Shown in pieces: positions 43,836-51,920 of a stretch of 64,000 nt of DNA (position 1 is the first letter of the stretch; the number at the start of each line of letters is the position of its first letter). Source of the stretch: Pseudomonas sp. Irchel s3h17 (GTDB taxonomy: Bacteria > Pseudomonadota > Gammaproteobacteria > Pseudomonadales > Pseudomonadaceae); assembly GCF_900187505.1 (NCBI RefSeq), contig NZ_FYDL01000006.1, positions 62,001-126,000 of the forward strand. The letters run 5' to 3'. The translations under genes and the position numbers were made by a program. The notes under the pieces are model-generated. The model was not told the origin of the DNA. It was given only the letters and a program-made list of their open reading frames with translations, and did not search any database.

Positions 43836-45335
43836 TCAATCCGTGAGCTCCAGCCGCAACGCATCCGCCAACATTGCCATTGCCGTCTCCAGGTCATGCT
43901 GGCCACTGAACCCGTGGCTCAGGCGCACATGCTGTGAATGCAAGCCCTGCAGGCTGAACAGCTCCCCCGGGGCAATCACCACGCTTTGCTTGAGCATGCG
44001 CTGAAACACCCGTCGCATATCCACCGGTCGCAACGAACGCGCCCACAGGGTCGCCCCACCCGCCGGGTCGACCCACTCCAGTGAATCTCCCAGGCGTTCA
44101 CACACCACCTGGATCATCCGCGCCTTGCGTTCGCTGAGCAGCCGCCGCAGCACCTGCAAGTGCTGATCGATGCGCCCGCTGCTGTACAACCGCGCGATGG
44201 CTTTCTGGCGGATGGGCGACAGGCGAAAGGAGCGCAGCAGGAAGTTGCGTTGCAGCTCGGCACTCAGTTGGCGCGACAGCAGGTATCCGTAGGGCGCCTC
44301 GGGCCCCATGAATTTTTCGAAGGTGGAGAACACGATCAAACGCTCAGGATCGAGCAGGTCACGAAAGCGCTGCCCATTCGGCTCGTGCCCCAGTTCACCG
44401 TACACATCGTTCTCCAGCACCCAACAGTCGTGCTGCTGCAACAGCCGCGCGACGCGTTGGCGATTGTCCGCGGACATCAGGCTGCCCCGGGGCATGCTGA
44501 CACCGGACGACAGCATCGCCAGGCGCACGGTTTCGGTGGTGAGCAAACGCTCCAGCAGTTGAAGGTCGAGGCAGCCGGTGTCGGCGATGGGCAATTCGAT
44601 CACCTGCACACCCCCCGCCTGGAGCAGACGCAGAATCGCCCAGTCGCAGGGCGACTCCACCAGCACGGTCGCGCCCCTGAGGCCCAGCACCGACATCAGG
44701 ATTTCCAGCACGCCCCGCAAGTCCGCACCGATGTAAACGTCGTCGGCGTGCCAGTAACGCGTGGGTGAGGTGGTGTAGCGCGCCGCCAACGCGGTACGCA
44801 GTTCCAACTCACCGCAGGGTTGTGAGTGAGGTTGCTGCTGGCGGGGATACTGGCGAACCAGCTCTCTTTCCAGCAACAACAACGGACTGTCCAGGGACTG
44901 CAACAGCGCAGGCTCGTCGGTACTCATGACCAGCATGCCCGGACGCCGGGCACTGACGTACAGTGTTTCAAGCAAGTCATTGCCACCGCAGAACGAAGCG
45001 TTCAACGACACCGGCATCGCGTAGTAACCCGATTTGGCGACCGAATACACCCGCCCCTCTTTCTCCAGCAACGAGTAAGCGTACTGGATAGTGGAAATCG
45101 ACACGTTCAGGCGCTCGGCCAACTGCCGCAGGGACGGCAGCTTGATGGGGGTCTCGCTCCCTATTTCATTGATCAGGCAGGTCAGGTAGCGGTATACGGC
45201 CTGGTAGGCAAAGTCAGTCTCTCGCAGCCCTTTCATGGGAAACGGCCGATCACAAGGTAAACCCGCGATACCACAACGGTCCGCCGCCGTACCCAGTGCC
45301 CCGGCGCGTGCCGTGAAATCCGCCAACTCCTGCAT
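43836..45335 (-). CDS. MocR-type regulator (GntR helix-turn-helix plus aminotransferase-like domain)
   Basis: A 499-residue fusion of a GntR DNA-binding domain (about 44-110: LRQLAERLNVSISTIQYAY) and a fold-type I aminotransferase domain. The PLP lysine is expected in STFEKFMGPEAPYGYLLS. Such proteins sense an amino compound through PLP. The start is uncertain: neither the ATG at 45335 nor an in-frame ATG at 45236 has a good Shine-Dalgarno sequence, and AAGGAG stands 20 bases before 45335. It follows the 491-residue unknown gene by 24 bases and may be its regulator or operon partner. Confidence 0.82.
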   Translation of the reverse strand: MQELADFTARAGALGTAADRCGIAGLPCDRPFPMKGLRETDFAYQAVYRYLTCLINEIGSETPIKLPSLRQLAERLNVSISTIQYAYSLLEKEGRVYSVAKSGYYAMPVSLNASFCGGNDLLETLYVSARRPGMLVMSTDEPALLQSLDSPLLLLERELVRQYPRQQQPHSQPCGELELRTALAARYTTSPTRYWHADDVYIGADLRGVLEILMSVLGLRGATVLVESPCDWAILRLLQAGGVQVIELPIADTGCLDLQLLERLLTTETVRLAMLSSGVSMPRGSLMSADNRQRVARLLQQHDCWVLENDVYGELGHEPNGQRFRDLLDPERLIVFSTFEKFMGPEAPYGYLLSRQLSAELQRNFLLRSFRLSPIRQKAIARLYSSGRIDQHLQVLRRLLSERKARMIQVVCERLGDSLEWVDPAGGATLWARSLRPVDMRRVFQRMLKQSVVIAPGELFSLQGLHSQHVRLSHGFSGQHDLETAMAMLADALRLELTD

Positions 45336-45359
45336 TTTGAATCAGTCAAACCAGGCTCC

Positions 45360-46835
45360 TTAGCGTCTCGCGGACAGATCGCACGGTGTATCTGTCTCAC
45401 CGGAGCGGGGTTGCCCCTCGGCGCACGCGGCCTGACCGACCACCTCACGCCCGATGCCCGGCACCGACCGCATGCCGTAGAGCGCACGAATCAAATGGAG
45501 TGGCAAGCCGCTGACATCCACCATCCATTGCATGACCTGCTCGGCGACCGCGTTACCCTGCAGCGCCTTGTAAACTTCAGGCATCGCCACCAGCATCCCG
45601 GGATGACAGCGTCGCAAAAACCGCTCCAGCCCCGCCGCCCCGTCGGCAAAGGGGGTAAAGAGCAAGCACAACTGCTGCGCTTCACTGAGCCCCAGGGTCT
45701 GCTGCGCCTCGATGTTGGCCTGGATACGTCGTTCGGCGAGGGTCTGCAGATTGCCGTACAGGTCCAGCGCCTGATCACAGAATCGCTCGGGCACCTGCCT
45801 TTTACGCATCATCAGCAGCGCTCGCTGGATGTATCGGGCAAAACCCTGCTCGTAGGTCTGGCCTTTGAGGTAACTGGCTTGCAAACCGCGAAAGTGCGCC
45901 GACAACAAGGGGCTGGCGAATGAATTCTCGCGTAACTGGGCATCCACTTCATCAGGCTGTAGCCCAAGGAATTCGGTGAGTAGCGGCCAGCGCTCGTCCA
46001 TATTGCCGGTCACCAGGTCCTGGATATCGATGTAGCTGGCAGCACGCTGTGCATCAAATCGTTCCTGCGGCCGCCACTCGACCCGTTCATGGCCCGCGTA
46101 GAGCTCGCGGTGAAAATCGGGTCGCAGTTGCTCGAGTGTCGAGAATAACCCGTCAAAACTCTGTTCTGGCTCAAGGGGCACCTGCAACCCTGCCCGCACT
46201 GCGCCTCGCAAGAGCCCTGCGAGAAACTGCTTTTGCTGACGTAGCGTTTCACCGCCGATCAAGGCATCGACGCCACCGTCCCAACGGGCTATCTGCCCAT
46301 AGAACTCACCCATGGCCAGATAACCGTCATCACAGGCCTCAAACACACCGCCAACTCCACGAAGGTGGCCGAGCATCAGCGTGTTCGTCCGATTCAACTC
46401 ACGCCCGGCATCCGAAATCGGCGTTGAATGGCTGAACGGCAGGACCTCGCGATTATCGGCCATCAACACTTCGACCCTGGGGTCATCGTAGACAAACAGG
46501 GCGCTGTAGCTGCGGTGAAGCGCCTCCATGATCGCGGGGGTCGTTGTGCCCATCCGCAGGGTGGCAACACGTAGCTGGAAGGTCGACGGCGCCCTGCCCG
46601 CAATGCTCAGTTGCGCCGCCCGCAAAAACGCTAGGATGTAGCAACTGTCCGGTGTGCCGGAATGGTTCATGAGCACTTTGTAATGACCGATTCTTTCCGT
46701 TCCCCCGGCCGCGACCACCAGGCGTTGAATCAAAAGTTGCAGGGCCGTACGTTCCGCCCTGGAAAAGAAACTCAGCAACCGTTGCAACACTTGCTGGTAG
46801 ACATAGTTCATCGCTTGATCATGAATAGCGCTCAT
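45360..46835 (-). CDS. Unrecognised 491-residue protein, predicted alpha-helical
   Basis: I do not recognise this family. It begins MSAIHDQAMNYVYQQVLQRL and has AGGT seven bases before the ATG (an upstream in-frame ATG at 46877 is rejected). The sequence is mostly helical by pattern, with no signal peptide and no clear membrane span. Points to note are RIGHYKVLMNHSGTPDSCYI and YLAMGEFYGQIARWDGGVDA. It lies directly upstream of a MocR-type gene on the same strand (24-base gap), suggesting shared transcription, and might be the MocR target or a partner enzyme. Confidence 0.65.
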   Translation of the reverse strand: MSAIHDQAMNYVYQQVLQRLLSFFSRAERTALQLLIQRLVVAAGGTERIGHYKVLMNHSGTPDSCYILAFLRAAQLSIAGRAPSTFQLRVATLRMGTTTPAIMEALHRSYSALFVYDDPRVEVLMADNREVLPFSHSTPISDAGRELNRTNTLMLGHLRGVGGVFEACDDGYLAMGEFYGQIARWDGGVDALIGGETLRQQKQFLAGLLRGAVRAGLQVPLEPEQSFDGLFSTLEQLRPDFHRELYAGHERVEWRPQERFDAQRAASYIDIQDLVTGNMDERWPLLTEFLGLQPDEVDAQLRENSFASPLLSAHFRGLQASYLKGQTYEQGFARYIQRALLMMRKRQVPERFCDQALDLYGNLQTLAERRIQANIEAQQTLGLSEAQQLCLLFTPFADGAAGLERFLRRCHPGMLVAMPEVYKALQGNAVAEQVMQWMVDVSGLPLHLIRALYGMRSVPGIGREVVGQAACAEGQPRSGETDTPCDLSARR

Positions 46836-47396
46836 CGTATTTACCTGGTACTCAATAAATCGGCAGTGCACAAACAACCATCAACCCGCGCAAGCAACGG
46901 CCGGAGATAATTCCTTAATGCGGTCTTAAGTTTCTGTTATCGAATGCTAGCACTTTGATTGCTACCACTCTGTGACACGATTGTCCGGCAATAACGCCAG
47001 CCACCCCATCAGCCGCCTACAGACCTGTAAGCAACGGGCTTTGACGGCAGCCCCATAGAGCCTAGGAAGTTTCCGACAACGTCCCACAAACAATGAGTAC
47101 AGAAAATAAAGAACACCAAACAGAGAGAGACCCAGGTAACTAACCGGTCTTTTACTTGTCGACTTTCGACGCAAGGCGCAGAGACTCCATGGTTCGCACA
47201 CCCGACGCCTGAATCAGCACTTACTAAAAAACAACGCCCTGCCATGACTCTTTCCTTGAGATGAAAGTAATCATTCAATTATCAGGGCTTAGTTAATGAT
47301 TAGAAGATACAGATCAGAAGTAAAAACCAGTTCAGTTGCTGAACCAGAGGATCACAATCCACGGCAATCAGCGAATCGACCGCCGGGTAAAAAGCA
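46836..47396. other. AT-richer intergenic region without a supported gene
   Basis: About 560 bases between the start of the unknown gene and the mexS terminator. It is visibly AT-richer than the flanks. Short minus-strand open frames at 46962-47201 and 47009-47278 have no ribosome-binding site or recognisable motif. I see no RNA gene. Confidence 0.5.
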
Positions 47397-47420
47397 AAGA
47401 GCCCGCTATTGCGGGCTCTT
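47397..47420 (-). terminator. Intrinsic terminator after mexS
   Basis: AAGAGCCCGC (47397-47406) pairs with GCGGGCTCTT (47411-47420) around TATT. Read on the minus strand the hairpin is followed by T-rich sequence. It lies nine bases beyond the mexS stop. Confidence 0.88.
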
Positions 47421-47428
47421 GTACAGGG

Positions 47429-48451
47429 TCATAGCGGTTCGACTTGCAGCGCCACCCGTTCGCGGCACGGACATTCGTCCATGTAGCGGTGTGCCTCGAC
47501 AAACTCGGCGAACGGGAAGACCCGAGTCTTGAGCGGCGACAGCACGCCATCGGCCGTCAGTTGGTTGATTTCGCGCAGGGCCCTTTGCAATGCGCCCTGG
47601 TCCTGGGCGATGCCCAACTCCGGCTTGCCGGTAAAGTTGCCGATGCAGTGCACGAAAAACTGAATGTTCTTCTGGAACGCCGCACAGGCCGGAAACGGTG
47701 TCTGGTTGCCGCCTTGCAGGCCATACAGCACCAGGCTGCCACGGGGCGCCAGGACATCGCCGAGCAACGACATCTGCGGGCCGCCAAGGCCATCGAATAC
47801 CACATCCACACCGCGGTTGCCGGTGAGCTTGTTGATCTGCATGAGCAGGTCCTGCTCTTCGGTGACAATCACCTTCTCGGCACCGAGGGACAACAGGTAT
47901 TCACGCTCCTGCAAGGTCTTGGTCGCGGCAATCACCCGCACACCCAAGGCCTTGCCCAGTTGCACGAAGGCGGGACCGGCACAGTGGCTGGCATCGGTGA
48001 CCAGGGCGAACTGACCGGGCTTGACCCGGGCCAGGTCGGCGTAGGCGAAATAAGCGATCAGCAGCGGCGTGTAGTGCACGGCCGCATCGACCGGGCTGAG
48101 TACATCGGGGTAACGAGTCAACGCCGTACGAGGCAACACGATCTGCTCGCCGTACACCGGGTAATCATTGGGGCTTTGCGCCGGGAAGCTGGCTACCTTG
48201 TCGCCAACGGCCAGATCGTCCACGCCCTCACCCAACGCCGTCACCACGCCAGCCATCTCACTGCCCAGGCCGGACGGCAGCCGTGCGTGAGACGATGCCA
48301 GGTTCTGACGCCAGAGCGTGTCATACCAACTGATGCCAATCGCCTCGACGCGCACCTGCACTTCGCCCGGCGCAGGCAGGGCGACCGCATGCTCTTCGCA
48401 TTGGAGCACTTCGGCCGGACCAAACTTGTGAAAACGGATCGTGCGGGACAT
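47429..48451 (-). CDS. mexS: MexS, quinone-oxidoreductase-like (MDR) regulator enzyme
   Basis: A 340-residue zinc-independent medium-chain oxidoreductase. Family features are QVRVEAIGISWYDTLWRQNL near the N-terminus, the NAD(P)-binding AXXGXXG-like area (DASHCAGPAFVQLGKALGVR), and VVFDGLGGPQMSLLGDVLAP. It matches P. aeruginosa MexS in length (about 339) and style and lies divergent to mexT, the same neighbourhood as in P. aeruginosa. There, loss of MexS derepresses MexEF-OprN through MexT. The ATG at 48451 has GAGG six bases upstream. Confidence 0.88.
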   Translation of the reverse strand: MSRTIRFHKFGPAEVLQCEEHAVALPAPGEVQVRVEAIGISWYDTLWRQNLASSHARLPSGLGSEMAGVVTALGEGVDDLAVGDKVASFPAQSPNDYPVYGEQIVLPRTALTRYPDVLSPVDAAVHYTPLLIAYFAYADLARVKPGQFALVTDASHCAGPAFVQLGKALGVRVIAATKTLQEREYLLSLGAEKVIVTEEQDLLMQINKLTGNRGVDVVFDGLGGPQMSLLGDVLAPRGSLVLYGLQGGNQTPFPACAAFQKNIQFFVHCIGNFTGKPELGIAQDQGALQRALREINQLTADGVLSPLKTRVFPFAEFVEAHRYMDECPCRERVALQVEPL

Positions 48452-48522
48452 CGCAAACCTCGTCAAAGTAACCTCTAATGCCATGAACTTTATCCGGGCT
48501 TTCTGGCCAAGACCATCAGTGG

Positions 48523-48532
48523 CTATTAATAG
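48523..48532. promoter_or_regulatory. Palindrome in the mexS-mexT gap, possible MexT operator centre
   Basis: CTATTAATAG is a perfect 10-base palindrome inside an AT-rich stretch, about 70 bases from the mexS start. LysR regulators often bind a T-N11-A type site in such divergent gaps. I did not find the MexT consensus of P. aeruginosa (ATCA, five bases, GTCGAT, four bases, ACYAT), so the assignment is weak. Confidence 0.3.
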
Positions 48533-48718
48533 TCGACATGCCTGTCATTGATTCCGCAGCCCCGGCAATCCGTCAATAGACATAGAAAACCGAACCAGCA
48601 TTGTGGGAAAAATGAATTACTCGGTGCAGAGTAACAGCCTTTCCCCGTAAGATTCATGCCGGCCATTGTTCTCAAATGGCCGCACTCGTCAAGTTTGCTG
48701 ACTCTGCCAGGACTCCAG

Positions 48719-49633
48719 ATGAATCGTAATGACCTGCGTCGTGTCGACCTGAACCTGTTGATCGTGTTTGAAACACTGATGCACGAACGCAGCGTGACCC
48801 GCGCCGCGGAGAAGCTGTTTCTCGGCCAGCCAGCCATCAGCGCGGCGTTGTCTCGCCTACGCGGCCTGTTCGATGACCCGCTGTTTGTTCGCACCGGCCG
48901 TAGCATGGAACCCTCCGCCCGCGCGGTGGAAATCTTCGCCCTGCTCTCGCCGGCCCTGGACTCGATTTCCACCGCGGTCAGCCGAGCGGCCGATTTCGAC
49001 CCGGCCACCAGCACCGCGGTGTTCCGCATCGGCCTGTCGGATGACGTGGAGTTCGCCCTGCTGCCCATGCTGCTCAAGCGTCTGCGCGCCGAAGCCCCCG
49101 GGATTGTCCTGGTGGTGCGTCGGGTCAATTACATATTGATGCCGAGCCTGCTGGCCTCGGGCGAAATTTCCATCGGTGTCAGCTACACCACCGACCTGCC
49201 CGCCAATGCCAAGCGCAAAGTGCTGCGTCGCAGCCTGCCCAAACTGCTGCGCGCCGACACCATGCCCGGGGCCTTGAGCCTGGACGACTTCTGCGCCCGC
49301 CCCCACGCACTGGTGTCGTTTGCCGGCGACCTCAGCGGCTTTATCGATGAAGAACTGGAAAAGCTCGGACGCAAGCGCCACGTGGTGCTCGCCGTGCCGC
49401 AGTTCAATGGCTTGAGTACGTTGCTGGCGGGCACCGACATTGTCGCCACCGTGCCGGACTACACCGCCGAAGCCCTGACCGCCGCCGGTGGCGTGCGCGC
49501 CGAAGATCCGCCACTGCCGACCCGCAGCTTCGAACTGCACATGGCCTGGCGCGGCTCCCAGGACAATGATCCGGGCGAGCGGTGGCTGCGTTCGCGCATA
49601 CAAATGTTCTTTGGCGATCCTGATAGCCTCTGA
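48719..49633 (+). CDS. mexT: MexT, LysR-type activator of mexEF-oprN
   Basis: A 304-residue LysR regulator that reads almost residue for residue like P. aeruginosa MexT over long stretches, starting MNRNDLRRVDLNLLIVFETL, then LGQPAISAALSRLRGLFDDP and ending RSRIQMFFGDPDSL. It activates the efflux operon and is controlled by the redox state linked to MexS. GGA lies before the ATG at 48719. In P. aeruginosa mexT is immediately upstream of mexE; here about 2.3 kb separates the stop codon from mexE's start. Confidence 0.93.
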   Translation: MNRNDLRRVDLNLLIVFETLMHERSVTRAAEKLFLGQPAISAALSRLRGLFDDPLFVRTGRSMEPSARAVEIFALLSPALDSISTAVSRAADFDPATSTAVFRIGLSDDVEFALLPMLLKRLRAEAPGIVLVVRRVNYILMPSLLASGEISIGVSYTTDLPANAKRKVLRRSLPKLLRADTMPGALSLDDFCARPHALVSFAGDLSGFIDEELEKLGRKRHVVLAVPQFNGLSTLLAGTDIVATVPDYTAEALTAAGGVRAEDPPLPTRSFELHMAWRGSQDNDPGERWLRSRIQMFFGDPDSL

Positions 49634-49825
49634 AGAGCCTCACGCAATACCCCGATGTTGATGTCCAACTTTCCGGGGTCAGATCAAAAGAGGCGGACAC
49701 CATCGCCCTTTGATGCAGGAGTTCGGAAGGTAACGTGGCCGGATGTTTACCGAACGTTACGCTTGAGGCCGGAGTTTCGGAAAGCCCACGGTTACGCCTC
49801 ACCCGGCAATTCCCTGCGGCCTGCG

Positions 49826-49987
49826 GCCAGCCGCAGCATCCTGTCGCCGATGCGTGAGGACGGTGAACAGCTTGGTCGATTCAACGTTCGCAGCTTGATA
49901 CGCGAGCTTGATTTAGTCAGTAAACAACCCGGATCACATGCCTGCAAACGAGCGACGGTAGAAAGACTCGATATCCCGGTTTGGCGT
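49826..49987 (+). pseudogene. IS3-family transposase OrfB fragment
   Basis: The frame gives MREDGEQLGRFNVRSLIREL then DLVSKQPGSHACKRATVERL DIP, the HTH_21-type N-terminal part of IS3-family OrfB (GRFKVRRLM..GLxSKQPGSHAYKxATVERPDIPN). It stops at 49988-49990, after which the hipA end begins on the other strand. The catalytic DDE domain is missing. A stretch nearby (49661-49681, ending TTTCCGGGGTCA) could be an IS end, but this is uncertain. Confidence 0.6.
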
Positions 49988-51246
49988 TAGCGCAGCAGGT
50001 CGATGTTCTCGTCGATTCGGCCTTGAATGATATCAAGGGCGTCTTGGGTGATCGCGTGTGGGCAAATGTTCTCGGCGATGGCCCCAAACTGGCTCGCGAC
50101 GCGGCAAATTCTGTCAATGATGCCGCCAGCAGTCGCCGCTGAGACCTCTGCTTCATCTGCAAGTCTGAGCATCGCTTCTCGATCAATCTCCAAGGCCTCG
50201 CCCATCACGTCCATCTGGTGATAACCGCCTGGTCCCTCGCAGAAAGTCACGTCGTAGGCCGGCGCCAGCCGCCATGCACCGGACGGCGACATGACGTAGG
50301 CGAAGTTTTTGGGGTGGTCGTCTCGGTTGTTGAACGCGACATTGAAGACGGCACGCTCGAAGGCGATAGCTTTCTCTCGCACATCGTTGGTGCACATCTG
50401 TGTCGCACGCAAGAAGTTGACATAGTCCAAGGCCCCCGGTGACTTGTAGTCAGCCCCGGTAAAGGCTGCAAGGCTTTGCATGGGCACGCGCTGACCGCCC
50501 ATACGATCAAAGCGTTTACTCGCGAAGGCTGCCAGCCCGTTGGGCAGATTGAAGTGCTGCGTGTCCGGGGTCTCGATGCCGCACATGCGCAAGCACTCGG
50601 CATAGACCATTTCGATAGCACACACCTCGGGATGTTCTTCTTTTGCCGGGAACTTAATCAGCCAGGCTTCAAAGCCCGGCTTGGCGGCGGTGGTAAAGGC
50701 TCCTGTTTGAGGATCGCGATAGACCAACGCCTTTGGCCTTGCGCCTTGAGGCGAGCCCCCCACCAGCAGCAACGTCTGCAGGAATTCCCCACCTTCACCA
50801 TTGAGAACTTCCTGAATCTCAGCCGCAAGCAGCTCAAGGGGGATATGCGCTTCCGGCTCCCGCCCCTCGGGCGCCACGGGCTCGAACGACATTGCCCCCA
50901 TGGCATTCTTGCCAATATAGCCCAGCCGCTCCAGAGCGCCGATGCGTGCTGTGTTGAGGCCGCGGCGCCTGAACAACCGGTCCATCAGCAGCATGCCCCA
51001 ACCGTCAGGTAAAGAGTCGTAGACAGCCCCTGGCAGGCCTAACTGATGGGCCGGAAAGCCTCGACGTAACTGGGGGCCGTCCAATGGAAGTGTGTAGGAC
51101 GACAGCTCCAAGCCTCTACTCTTCGCTTCATTGCTGTACTCGAACACAATCTGCGGGCGACCGGTGATAGCGGTCGTAGACACAAGCGTGCCCCACAGCC
51201 AACGTTCACCCCAACCATCGTAGTAGACGTCAACTTGCTCAAGCAT
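49987..51246 (-). CDS. hipA: HipA-family toxin kinase
   Basis: A 419-residue HipA-like serine/threonine kinase, the toxin of a type II toxin-antitoxin pair that in E. coli phosphorylates GltX. Visible are the phosphate-binding-type loop VGGSPQGARPKALVYRDP, the ligand-binding FASKRFDRMGGQRVPMQSL, the catalytic Asp loop AFNNRDDHPKNFAYVMS, and the metal site WRLAPAYDVTFCEG. The ATG at 51246 has AGAGGA upstream and overlaps hipB by 8 bases. The upstream in-frame extension to 51459 is hipB antisense-frame noise. It sits between mexT and mexE. Confidence 0.9.
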   Translation of the reverse strand: MLEQVDVYYDGWGERWLWGTLVSTTAITGRPQIVFEYSNEAKSRGLELSSYTLPLDGPQLRRGFPAHQLGLPGAVYDSLPDGWGMLLMDRLFRRRGLNTARIGALERLGYIGKNAMGAMSFEPVAPEGREPEAHIPLELLAAEIQEVLNGEGGEFLQTLLLVGGSPQGARPKALVYRDPQTGAFTTAAKPGFEAWLIKFPAKEEHPEVCAIEMVYAECLRMCGIETPDTQHFNLPNGLAAFASKRFDRMGGQRVPMQSLAAFTGADYKSPGALDYVNFLRATQMCTNDVREKAIAFERAVFNVAFNNRDDHPKNFAYVMSPSGAWRLAPAYDVTFCEGPGGYHQMDVMGEALEIDREAMLRLADEAEVSAATAGGIIDRICRVASQFGAIAENICPHAITQDALDIIQGRIDENIDLLR

Positions 51247-51556
51247 TGTCGGACTTCCTCTTGGCACGATGACGATTGACACTGTTTTCGTATCGGCGAA
51301 TGTCTTCAAGGCTGTCCAGCTTTGGCAAGAACAGTCCTTCGAGCTCCTTGGTTCGTCCAAGGACCATGGCCACACGGACCACATTCTCGAACCCGACATT
51401 GCGCCCAGCTTCGAGGTTGGACACGGTATTGGTCCCAATACCGGCGCGACCGGCCACATCGGCTTGCGTCATCTGTAGCGCCAGCCGCTCCGTGCGCAGG
51501 CGATTGCAGAGCCGCTTGACGATCTCACTCGGCTTACTGAAGCTTAAATCCAACAT
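51239..51556 (-). CDS. hipB: HipB-family antitoxin, helix-turn-helix regulator
   Basis: A 105-residue XRE-type DNA-binding antitoxin. The helix-turn-helix is MTQADVAGRAGIGTNTVSNL (about 29-48). It neutralises HipA and represses its own promoter. The last bases overlap the hipA start (51239-51246). The tail SVNRHRAKRKSDNA is basic. The ATG at 51556 is preferred over 51583. No Shine-Dalgarno stands out. Confidence 0.88.
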   Translation of the reverse strand: MLDLSFSKPSEIVKRLCNRLRTERLALQMTQADVAGRAGIGTNTVSNLEAGRNVGFENVVRVAMVLGRTKELEGLFLPKLDSLEDIRRYENSVNRHRAKRKSDNA

Positions 51557-51595
51557 AGCGTGCCTTCCGTCGCTAAACACCACTTAACACCCAAA

Positions 51596-51624
51596 ATTAT
51601 AGAATTAACCACAGTCCAGTTCAA
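51596..51624 (-). promoter_or_regulatory. Sigma-70-type promoter of hipBA
   Basis: On the minus strand TTGAAC (51619-51624) is followed after 17 bases by TATAAT (51596-51601), a near-ideal sigma-70 promoter. The start would be near 51589, about 33 bases upstream of the hipB ATG. HipB probably represses here, but I do not identify its operator. Confidence 0.7.
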
Positions 51625-51721
51625 CGCTCGTAATTCCCAGTATTTGTGTTTTTCTGCGAGTTGCCTGCATTATCAACAATTCAAGAAAGACTTCTGTGGT
51701 GGGTTTGGGGCTGTTGCACAG

Positions 51722-51748
51722 CCCAGCGCGAGCAAGCTCGCTCGCCAC
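51722..51748. repeat. Solo REP element between hipB and mexE
   Basis: A reverse REP with the same core as the paired elements, preceded by GGGGCTGTTGCACAGCCC, part of the internal sequence of the units at 37850-38556. It looks like the 3' half of a REPIN whose other half was lost. Confidence 0.85.
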
Positions 51749-51821
51749 GGGGCCTGCGTACGACGATCCCTCCCCCATAACTGCGCAACATGACCCTCCT
51801 AGACGGCTCGACTGCCGCTCA

Positions 51822-51838
51822 TATCATTCCGAATGATA
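51822..51838. promoter_or_regulatory. Inverted repeat upstream of mexE
   Basis: TATCATT (51822-51828) and AATGATA (51832-51838) form perfect 7-base arms around CCG, 83 bases before the mexE ATG. Candidate operator for MexT or another regulator. It does not match the published MexT consensus as I recall it. Confidence 0.4.
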
Positions 51839-51920
51839 GTTACCTTTGCCTCATTCGATTCGTGAGATAGAGACTCGCGAAGCATCATCCGCCCATCTCA
51901 ATACATTGGCGGATGCATCC

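Noticed and set aside
46962..47278. Two small minus-strand frames in the AT-rich gap
   Set aside because: No ribosome-binding site, no similarity recognised, and overlapping each other in different frames.
47397..47420. Attenuator for a + strand gene
   Set aside because: T-rich tail is on the minus strand side and it follows mexS directly, so it is its terminator.
49655..49990. Intact 111-residue gene after mexT
   Set aside because: Only the last 55 residues resemble IS3 OrfB and the start is random-looking, so it is a remnant.
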